Assembly: GCA_013695405.1 (NCBI GenBank)
Contig: JACDAO010000219.1
Location: 1 to 5,614, forward strand
Source of the DNA: Acidobacteriota bacterium
GTDB lineage: Bacteria; Acidobacteriota; Vicinamibacteria; Vicinamibacterales; Vicinamibacteraceae
Direction of reading: 5' to 3'
Length of the DNA: 5,614 nucleotides
This document shows positions 1 to 5,228 of the stretch, piece by piece. Positions within the stretch are counted from its first letter, which is position 1; the number at the start of each line of letters is the position of its first letter. Under the pieces are notes generated by a model, which saw only the letters and a list, made by a program, of their open reading frames with translations, did no database searches and had not been told where the DNA came from. A program made the position numbers and the translations under genes.

Positions 1-143
1 GGCCGCGCGCCACGCGCCACCGGCCGCACCGGCGCCGTGACCGGGACCGCGCGGTCGCCGCCGGCCTGCCAGTAGATCACTACGGCCAGCATCGCGAGCA
101 GCCCGAGCAGCAGCGGCACGCGCTTGCGCTGTTCAGCGGTCAT
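1..143 (-). CDS. Small membrane protein, GspC- or PilP-position subunit (3' end beyond window)
   Basis: The frame opens with ATG at 143-141 and stays open to the window edge (47 full codons plus two bases). The N-terminus MTAEQRKR is short and positively charged. It is followed by one hydrophobic helix at about residues 9-25 (VPLLLGLLAMLAVVIYW) and then a Pro/Val/Ala-rich stretch (about 29-47) that would lie in the periplasm. There is no lipobox Cys in the visible part, so it is not a PilP-type lipoprotein at this end. It overlaps pilO by 11 nt (ATGACCGCTGA junction) and has AAGG at good spacing, so it is almost certainly the next operon gene. The topology fits GspC, which has one N-terminal helix, a linker and a periplasmic HR domain, or another alignment-complex subunit that bridges to the secretin. 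Too little sequence is present to name it. Confidence 0.72.
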   Translation of the reverse strand, partial: MTAEQRKRVPLLLGLLAMLAVVIYWQAGGDRAVPVTAPVRPVARGAR

Positions 144-705
144 CGCCGGCCTTGTAGTACGTGGCCAGCACCAGCGTCGCCTCGAGCGGTTCGGCCGGAT
201 CGTCGCTCTGCCCGACACTCACCTGGCGGATGACGACGAACTCCGGGCCGGTCTCGACGCGGTACAGGAAGTCGCGCAGCTTGCGGTAGTCGCCGAAGAC
301 GCTGGTCGTCAGCGTCGCGCGCGTCAGCACGCCCTTCTCCACCGCTTCCTGTGCGAACGCGCGCCGGTCGTAGGTCAGGCTCGCCTCGCGCGCCACCTGC
401 GCCATCCGCAGGAACGTCACCTGCCGCGCCGCCGGCTGGTTGGCGGGCAAGATCTCGCGGTAGAAGCGATCGAGATCGGTCGAGGCACGCTGCGTGCCGG
501 ATGCGGTCAACCGCGCCGTCTCGAGATCGCGCGCCGCGGTGGTCGCCCCGAGCGAGGCGACCGTGGCGCGCTGCGTCAAGGTCTGGACCCGGGCGCCGAG
601 CGGTCCAAGCACCAGCGCCAGCACCAGCAGGTTGGCCGCCGCCAGCACGGCAAGCGTGACCACCAGCAACCGGCGGTCGGCAAACAAGCGGGAGGCCGAG
701 ACCAT
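133..705 (-). CDS. pilO: PilO-like inner-membrane assembly protein
   Basis: Bitopic inner-membrane protein that forms heterodimers with PilN and positions the pilus or secretion machine under the outer-membrane channel; counterpart of GspM. The 190 residues have a short cytoplasmic N-terminus, one transmembrane helix (about 12-34), a predicted coiled-coil stretch (about 38-85), and a C-terminal ferredoxin-like domain. That domain contains the family-like pattern GDYRKLRDFLYRVETGP (138-154), FVVIRQVSV (156-164) and a final strand LEATLVLATYY (174-184). The ATG directly follows the pilN TAG and is in the same frame, with a G-rich ribosome-binding site upstream. The TGA stop lies inside the next gene, an 11-nt overlap. 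Primary sequence of this family is poorly conserved, so the call depends on architecture and on the preceding pilM-pilN genes. GspM is the alternative name. Confidence 0.84.
   Translation of the reverse strand: MVSASRLFADRRLLVVTLAVLAAANLLVLALVLGPLGARVQTLTQRATVASLGATTAARDLETARLTASGTQRASTDLDRFYREILPANQPAARQVTFLRMAQVAREASLTYDRRAFAQEAVEKGVLTRATLTTSVFGDYRKLRDFLYRVETGPEFVVIRQVSVGQSDDPAEPLEATLVLATYYKAGDDR
150..153 (-). promoter_or_regulatory. Shine-Dalgarno sequence of the last, truncated gene
   Basis: AAGG on the coding strand, 6 nt before the ATG at 143-141, inside the end of pilO. It supports that ATG as the start of the truncated membrane-protein gene. Confidence 0.5.
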
Positions 706-1335
706 CTAGGGCCCCCCCCTGCCGCGGGCCGATCGGGACGGGCCGGCGCCCGCTGGCACGGGCGACGCGACGGTCGCCGACGTGCCTGGCCCGAGATAGC
801 GGCCCTCGCAGACCACGTTGATCGTGCCGTCCTCCACCGCCTGCTCCTCGACCGACTGCAGATCGGCGAACGCGCCTGCCGCCTCTAGTCGATCCATGAA
901 GACGCCGACCGGCTCGACCCGCCGCGCGTTGACCACGATTCGCACGACCAGCGTGCCGCGGTCGGTCGACGGGCTCACCGACCGCAGCCGGATGTCGGCG
1001 GGAATCGTTCGCTCGATGACGTTGAACAAGCCGGTCCACGAGAACGTGCGCTCGTCGATCACGGCATTGGCCTCGCGCGTGGCCTCGACGGTCGAGGCCA
1101 GCACCTTCGGATCGATCCGTCCACGCACCCGCTCGGCCTCGCGTCGCAGCGATGCCGCCCGCGCCTCGTCGGCCGCGATGCGCTGCCACAGCACCCGTTG
1201 TTCGCTGGTCAGCGACAGGAAGCTCCAGGTGGTGAACACCGACAGCGCCGCCAGGGCCAACGCCAGACCGAGCAGCAGCGCCTGGGCAGCCCGCTCGTTG
1301 TAGAACGGCCGGGTCGAAAGGTTGCCGCGGAGCAT
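706..1335 (-). CDS. pilN: PilN-like inner-membrane assembly protein
   Basis: Bitopic inner-membrane protein of the type IV pilus / T2SS-like alignment complex. Its cytoplasmic tail binds PilM and its periplasmic part pairs with PilO. The 209 residues show the layout expected of PilN. A short cytoplasmic N-terminus contains NLSTRPFYNER (5-15), corresponding to the conserved PilM-contact region. One transmembrane helix lies at about 18-40 and a charged, probably coiled-coil stretch at about 43-75. A ferredoxin-like periplasmic domain includes SWTGLFNVIERTIPADIRL (99-117) and the VVRIVVNARR strand (130-139). A Gly/Pro/Ser/Arg-rich tail (about 181-209) looks disordered. ATG start with GAGGG upstream, overlapping the pilM stop as TAATG. 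Stop TAG directly abuts the pilO ATG. The last codons run through a G8 tract. GspL's periplasmic half is the T2SS counterpart, but the separate PilM and PilN genes favour the PilN name. Confidence 0.87.
   Translation of the reverse strand: MLRGNLSTRPFYNERAAQALLLGLALALAALSVFTTWSFLSLTSEQRVLWQRIAADEARAASLRREAERVRGRIDPKVLASTVEATREANAVIDERTFSWTGLFNVIERTIPADIRLRSVSPSTDRGTLVVRIVVNARRVEPVGVFMDRLEAAGAFADLQSVEEQAVEDGTINVVCEGRYLGPGTSATVASPVPAGAGPSRSARGRGGP
709..720 (-). promoter_or_regulatory. G8 tract at end of pilN, probable Shine-Dalgarno of pilO
   Basis: On the coding strand the end of pilN reads AGGGGGGGGCCC followed by TAG and the pilO ATG. The run of eight G (712-719) sits 6 nt before that ATG, so it can act as the pilO ribosome-binding site while encoding the last residues of pilN. 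Homopolymers of this length are prone to slippage and sequencing error. Confidence 0.55.
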
Positions 1336-2291
1336 TACGGATGGCCCTCGCGCAGCACCAGGCCGGCCGGCGCGACCACCTGACTCAGCACTTGGTCGGT
1401 CGCGCCGATCCGGTCGCCGAAGGTGGCCACGCCCGCCAGCGTCAGCGCCGTCACCCGGGCGTCCAGGCGGCTCTCGATCTCGCGCACCAGCGCGGCCCGG
1501 TCGGCGACGTCACTGCCGCCGGCCAGCAGCACCCGGCTGAACCCCTGCCCGGTCAGGCGGTCCTCGTAGAACATGCGCGTCTGGTGGACGACGTCGGGCA
1601 CCGGCTCGTCGGCGTCGGCCCGGCGGGTCCGGAAGAAGATGATCTCGCCGTTCCGCACGATGACGATCGAGGCGTAGCCAGGCGTCACGTGGACCAGCAG
1701 CCAGTCGCCCGGCGGCGGTTGGCTCGCCGCATCGGCCAGCAGCACCACGTTGACGACGTTGAAGGTCGACAAGTCGACCGCGCCCGCGTGCAGTCCGGCG
1801 GCGGCGCACACCCCTTCGTACTCCTCGACGATGGCGCGGCGCATCGCGGCGACGGCAAAGGTCGCACCGGCGCCGGTGACCGGGCCGCCAGCCCACGACA
1901 CCTGGGCCTGCTCGAGCGGGAACGGCACCGTCTTGCGCAGTTGCAGGCGAATCAGCTGCTCGAGGTCCCGCGGGCTCGATGGCACCTGCTCGAACGGCAA
2001 CAGCGAGACCTTGGCGGCGGTGTCCGGAATGACCAGCGCGACCCGGCGCTGACGACCGCCGACCTGATCGACCACCTCGCGCACCGCCCGCACCGCCTGC
2101 TCACGACCGGGGATGTTGGCGGCGGTCAGCGATGGCAGGATCGCGCCTGGCGGCAACGGCACGCTCGCCGACGCACGAATCAGCGGCGGCGTGGCATGCC
2201 GATCGATGAGCACCGCCGTGACGCGGTGCGCATCGAGTTCCAGCCCGAGGGTCGGCGACGGGGTCTGCAGCCAGGCAGGCAGGGGCGACAT
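1335..2291 (-). CDS. pilM: PilM-like actin-fold assembly protein (GspL cytoplasmic-domain analogue)
   Basis: Cytoplasmic actin/FtsA-like protein expected to bind the short cytoplasmic N-terminus of PilN and link the ATPase to the membrane complex. At 318 residues it is slightly shorter than typical PilM (about 350). Family-like features are the N-terminal TLGLELDAHRVTAV strand-turn-strand (14-27), the IPDTAAKVSLLPFEQVP region (88-104), LEQLIRLQLRKTVPFPLEQA (110-129), FAVAAMRRAIVEEY (145-158), LAGGSDV (256-262) and the C-terminal VVAPAGLVLRE (305-315). No transmembrane segment is visible. The phosphate-binding turns look degraded: LGLELDAH replaces the usual GxDxGS, and VHVTPG (200-205) replaces the usual DIG, so ATP binding is doubtful. 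Start is ATG, 4 nt after the gspE stop, with no clear Shine-Dalgarno sequence at normal spacing, so coupling is likely. The TAA stop overlaps the pilN ATG by one base. The call rests on fold-like motifs plus position before pilN and pilO. Confidence 0.85.
   Translation of the reverse strand: MSPLPAWLQTPSPTLGLELDAHRVTAVLIDRHATPPLIRASASVPLPPGAILPSLTAANIPGREQAVRAVREVVDQVGGRQRRVALVIPDTAAKVSLLPFEQVPSSPRDLEQLIRLQLRKTVPFPLEQAQVSWAGGPVTGAGATFAVAAMRRAIVEEYEGVCAAAGLHAGAVDLSTFNVVNVVLLADAASQPPPGDWLLVHVTPGYASIVIVRNGEIIFFRTRRADADEPVPDVVHQTRMFYEDRLTGQGFSRVLLAGGSDVADRAALVREIESRLDARVTALTLAGVATFGDRIGATDQVLSQVVAPAGLVLREGHP
1345..1349 (-). promoter_or_regulatory. Shine-Dalgarno sequence of pilN
   Basis: GAGGG on the coding strand, 9 nt before the pilN ATG, lying inside the last codons of pilM. 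It supports the ATG at 1335-1333 as the pilN start, with re-initiation across the TAATG junction. Confidence 0.55.
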
Positions 2292-2295
2292 GAGG

Positions 2296-3990
2296 TCAGT
2301 CGACGAAGGTCACCTTGTTGATCTCGCGCAGCGTGGTCTCGCCCGAGAGCACGCGCGACACCGCCGACTCGCGCAGAAAGCGCATCCCTTCGTCGCGCAC
2401 CGCGCGCTTGATCTCGGAGTTCGGCCGGCGCGCCAGAATCATGTCACGGATGCCGTCAGTCAGGTCGAGCAGCTCGCAGATCGCCATGCGTCCGCGATAG
2501 CCGGTGCCGCCGCATTCCAGGCAGCCACTGCCCTCGTAGAAGGTGTGGGTGTGGGCCAGCGACGGATCCATCGCCGCCTCGATCAACTGCGCCTCGGTGA
2601 CCGTGCTCGGACGCTTGCAGTCCTCGCAGATCTTGCGCACCAGCCGCTGCGCCAGCACGCAGTTGAGCGCCGAGACGAACTGGTACGCCTCGACGCCCAT
2701 GTTGAGGAAGCGCCCGAGCACGTCCAGCACGTTGTTGGCGTGAACCGTGGTGAACACCAGGTGGCCGGTCAGCGCCGAGTTGATGGCGATCTGTGCAGTC
2801 TCGGCGTCGCGGATCTCGCCGACCATGATCTTGTCGGGGTCATGCCGCAGGATGCTCCGCAGCCCGCGCGCGAAGGTCAGGCCCTTCTTCTCGTTGATCG
2901 GGATCTGGACGATGCCGCGCAGCTGGTACTCGACCGGGTCCTCGATCGTGACGATCTTGTCCTCGGTCGACTTGATCTCCGAGAGCGCCGCATAGAGCGT
3001 GGTGGTCTTGCCCGACCCGGTCGGCCCGGTCACCAGCACCATCCCGTACGGCTCGCGGATGTACTTGCGGAAGCGACGCAGTTCCTCGTCGGGGAAGCCG
3101 AGGATGTCGAGACGCAGCTCGCGGAACTGCTCGCTGATCGACTCCTTGTCGAGGATCCGGATGACCGCGTCCTCGCCGTGCGCGCTGGGCATCACCGAGA
3201 CCCGGAAGTCGATCGTCTTGCCGCGCATCCGGAGCTTGAAGCGACCGTCCTGCGGCACCCGCTTCTCGGCGATGTCCAGTTCGGCCATGACCTTGATGCG
3301 CGAGATGATCGGACCGGCGAAGCGGCGATCGATCGGGCGCATCGCCGGTTGCAGCACGCCGTCGATCCGGTACTTGACGACCACCGCGTCGTCCTGGGTC
3401 TCGATGTGGATGTCGCTGGCGCGCCGTTGCAGCGCGGCGTAGACGGTCGAGTCGATCAGCTTGATGATCGGGCTGATGTCGCTGGTCAGTTTCTCGACCG
3501 AGAGCGATTCCTCGCCGCTGTCGTCTTCCTTGAGCAGCTGCAGCTGAAAGCTCTCGGTGGCGTCCTCGAGTACGCGCTGACTGCTCTCGCTCTTCTTGAG
3601 CATCGCCTGGATCGCGGAGGACGGTCCGACGGTGACCTTGAGCCGGGTGCCGAGCAGCTGCGACAGCTCGTCGATCATCATCAGGTCGGTCGGGTCGGAC
3701 ACGACGATGACCAGGGTGTCGCCGTCGCGGCGGTGCGGCACGAAGCCGTAGCGCAGCATGACGTCGGCCGGGATCGAGCGGAACAGATCGTTGTCGAGAT
3801 GGAATGCGTCCATGTCGACGAATTCCAGCCGGTAGCGCTCGGCCAGGCGACGGGCGTCGTCACGCTCACGGGCCGCGTTACCGCCGTTGCCCGGCCGGGT
3901 CGAGATCGGCGGACGCAGGTCGTCGACGGCCGGCAGGTCGGGCAGCGGCAGGGCCAGCGTGTCGGGAGTGGGGGGCGGCAGGGTGCTCAC
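2296..3990 (-). CDS. gspE: GspE/PilB-type secretion/pilus assembly ATPase
   Basis: Cytoplasmic hexameric ATPase that powers (pseudo)pilus extension by acting on GspF. The 564 residues show all hallmarks. An N-terminal MshEN/T2SSE_N-like domain spans about 46-132. A second N-terminal subdomain includes ASDIHIE (191-197) and RVPQDGRF (244-251). The motor core has Walker A GPTGSGKT (322-329), Asp box TIEDPVEYQ (348-356), Walker B IMVGEIRD (388-395) and His box TGHLVFTTVHANN (408-420). A tetracysteine zinc site (C455, C458, C490, C493) is followed by GTGYRGRMAICEL (495-507). All catalytic residues are intact. Residues 1-45 are a Pro-rich, probably disordered extension, and an acidic linker (154-166) separates the N-domain from the motor. 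The GTG start is supported by GAGGAA 8 nt upstream; stop is TGA, 4 nt before pilM. The zinc motif marks it as an assembly rather than a PilT-type retraction ATPase. GspE, PilB and MshE are hard to tell apart here. Confidence 0.97.
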   Translation of the reverse strand: MSTLPPPTPDTLALPLPDLPAVDDLRPPISTRPGNGGNAARERDDARRLAERYRLEFVDMDAFHLDNDLFRSIPADVMLRYGFVPHRRDGDTLVIVVSDPTDLMMIDELSQLLGTRLKVTVGPSSAIQAMLKKSESSQRVLEDATESFQLQLLKEDDSGEESLSVEKLTSDISPIIKLIDSTVYAALQRRASDIHIETQDDAVVVKYRIDGVLQPAMRPIDRRFAGPIISRIKVMAELDIAEKRVPQDGRFKLRMRGKTIDFRVSVMPSAHGEDAVIRILDKESISEQFRELRLDILGFPDEELRRFRKYIREPYGMVLVTGPTGSGKTTTLYAALSEIKSTEDKIVTIEDPVEYQLRGIVQIPINEKKGLTFARGLRSILRHDPDKIMVGEIRDAETAQIAINSALTGHLVFTTVHANNVLDVLGRFLNMGVEAYQFVSALNCVLAQRLVRKICEDCKRPSTVTEAQLIEAAMDPSLAHTHTFYEGSGCLECGGTGYRGRMAICELLDLTDGIRDMILARRPNSEIKRAVRDEGMRFLRESAVSRVLSGETTLREINKVTFVD

Positions 3991-3998
3991 GCGATCGG

Positions 3999-4004
3999 TT
4001 CCTC
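3999..4004 (-). promoter_or_regulatory. Shine-Dalgarno sequence of gspE
   Basis: GAGGAA on the coding strand, 8 nt before the GTG at 3990, inside the only real intergenic gap of the window (3991-4016). It supports the GTG start of gspE. The 26-nt gap is too short to hold a convincing promoter or terminator, and none is seen. Confidence 0.75.
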
Positions 4005-4016
4005 GGGTCAGCCGCC

Positions 4017-5225
4017 CTAGCTCAGGGCAGACGAGAGCTGGAAGACCGGCAGGTACAGCGCGATCAGCAGCGCGGCGATGACGATGCCCATCACCACGAG
4101 CAAGGTCGGCTCGATCAGCAACAGGAAGCGGCTCAGCTTCGTTTCGATGTCCTCGTCGTAGAAATCGGCAATCGCGTTGAGCATGTCCTGGAGCGCGCCG
4201 GTCGCCTCGCCAACTTCGACCATCCGTACTGAGACGTCCGGGAACTCCCCTTTGGCGTGCATCGCCGACGACAGCGGCTGGCCTTCACGCACCTGCCGGG
4301 TGATGTCGGCCATCTGGGCGGCGATGTGGCGGTTGGACACCGAGCGGCTGGCGACATCGAGCGCGGTCACCAGCGGGATGCCGCCGCCGAGCAGCGTTGC
4401 CAAGGTCCGGCTCAACTGCGAGATCGCGAACTCGCGCGCCAGGCCGCCGAGTCCGGGCAGGCGCAGGCTGACGCGATCGAGACGCTGGCGCTGCCCCGGC
4501 TGGCGCAGCAGCCAGCGCACGAAGAACCCGCCACCGACCAGGGACAGGGACAGCAGCAGGACGTTCAGGCGCACCGCGTCCGAGATTGCGACAATCACCC
4601 GCGTCGCCCACGGCAACTCCGCGTCGAAGCCGGCGTAGAACGCGCTGAACTCCGGCACCACCCGCACGACGATGATCGCGACCACGCCGATCGACAGCAG
4701 GGTCAGGACGGCGGGATAGACCAGCGCCGAGACGACGCGGCGACGCACCGCCGCCATCACCTGGACGTACGAGACGTAGCGGCGCAGCACCTGCTCGAGG
4801 CTGCCGCTGCGCTCGCCAGCGAGCAGGGACGCCGTGTAGATAGGGGTGACGTGCTGCGGGTGGGCCTCAAAGGCGTCCGACAGCGCCGTGCCCGAGCGGA
4901 CCTTCTCGTGGACGTCGTCGAGCAGCCCCTTCATGACCGGATTCGGCACGTTGCGCCGCAACATGTCGAGCGACTGCACCAGCGGCATCCCTGCCTTGAG
5001 CAGAGTGGCCAGTTGCTGGTTGAAGACCAGGAACTCATGCACCTTGATGCGACCGCGTGGCGCCAGGCCGCCGAGTCCGGGCAGCATCCGGCGGGCCGAT
5101 CGCACCTCGAGGACATAGAGCCCGCGTTCCTCGAGATCACGGCGCAGCGCCGTCTCGCTGTCGGCGGCGTACACCCCTTCGCTGATTTGCCCGGATGCGC
5201 TGGCGAGACGGCAGCGGAACTCCAT
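4017..5225 (-). CDS. gspF: GspF/PilC-type inner-membrane platform protein
   Basis: Polytopic inner-membrane protein at the base of type II secretion and type IV pilus machines; it couples the cytoplasmic ATPase to (pseudo)pilin assembly. At 402 residues it has the usual family length. It has an N-terminal cytoplasmic region (1-60, with GVYAADSETALRRDLEERG) and two homologous T2SSF domains. The first has QLATLLKAGMPL (71-82) and LLAGERSGSLEQVL (134-147); the second has TLATLLGGGIPL (274-285) and VEVGEATGALQDML (336-349). Hydrophobic segments lie at about 165-190, 220-240 and 368-392, matching the three-helix topology. Start is ATG 5225-5223, three nt after the transglycosylase TGA. No good Shine-Dalgarno sequence is visible, so translation is probably coupled to the gene before it. 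Stop is TAG. A 25-bp exact repeat encodes LPGLGGLA ahead of each domain. It could equally be called PilC; sequence alone does not separate the two. Confidence 0.96.
   Translation of the reverse strand: MEFRCRLASASGQISEGVYAADSETALRRDLEERGLYVLEVRSARRMLPGLGGLAPRGRIKVHEFLVFNQQLATLLKAGMPLVQSLDMLRRNVPNPVMKGLLDDVHEKVRSGTALSDAFEAHPQHVTPIYTASLLAGERSGSLEQVLRRYVSYVQVMAAVRRRVVSALVYPAVLTLLSIGVVAIIVVRVVPEFSAFYAGFDAELPWATRVIVAISDAVRLNVLLLSLSLVGGGFFVRWLLRQPGQRQRLDRVSLRLPGLGGLAREFAISQLSRTLATLLGGGIPLVTALDVASRSVSNRHIAAQMADITRQVREGQPLSSAMHAKGEFPDVSVRMVEVGEATGALQDMLNAIADFYDEDIETKLSRFLLLIEPTLLVVMGIVIAALLIALYLPVFQLSSALS
4436..4460 (-). repeat. 25-bp exact direct repeat within gspF, copy 2
   Basis: Second copy of the repeat at 5060-5084, in the same reading frame, encoding LPGLGGLA (residues 256-263) just before the second T2SSF domain. 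The LATLL motif follows 24 residues after the repeat start in copy 1 but 19 residues after it in copy 2, so the copies do not sit at exactly equivalent domain positions. Confidence 0.85.
5060..5084 (-). repeat. 25-bp exact direct repeat within gspF, copy 1
   Basis: This stretch is identical to 4436-4460, 624 bp (exactly 208 codons) away. On the coding strand it encodes LPGLGGLA (residues 48-55) just before the first T2SSF domain. The flanking bases differ on both sides. It is part of the coding sequence, not a mobile element. Confidence 0.85.
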
Positions 5226-5228
5226 CGT

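Noticed and set aside
124..888. 254-residue open frame on the plus strand
   Set aside because: Codon-aligned antisense of pilO and the end of pilN; Arg-rich composition and no motif.
140..1189. 349-residue open frame on the minus strand spanning the pilN/pilO junction
   Set aside because: Out of frame with both genes, with a Gly/Arg/Ala-rich composition typical of a shifted frame in GC-rich DNA. The pilN and pilO frames carry the transmembrane helices and family patterns.
1341..2321. 326-residue open frame on the plus strand
   Set aside because: Codon-aligned antisense of pilM, open for the same codon-usage reason. The low-complexity Arg/Gln/Asp/His-rich product has no recognisable family features.
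3991..4016. Possible internal promoter or terminator between gspF and gspE
   Set aside because: Only 26 nt; no convincing -35/-10 pair and no stem-loop followed by a T run. The segment is accounted for by the gspE ribosome-binding site.
2113..4020. 635-residue open frame on the plus strand
   Set aside because: It is codon-aligned antisense to gspE and the start of pilM. In that alignment a stop appears only where the real gene uses TTA, CTA or TCA, which this GC-rich genome avoids. The product is rich in Arg, Asp, His and Gln, has no domain motif, and runs against an unambiguous ATPase gene.
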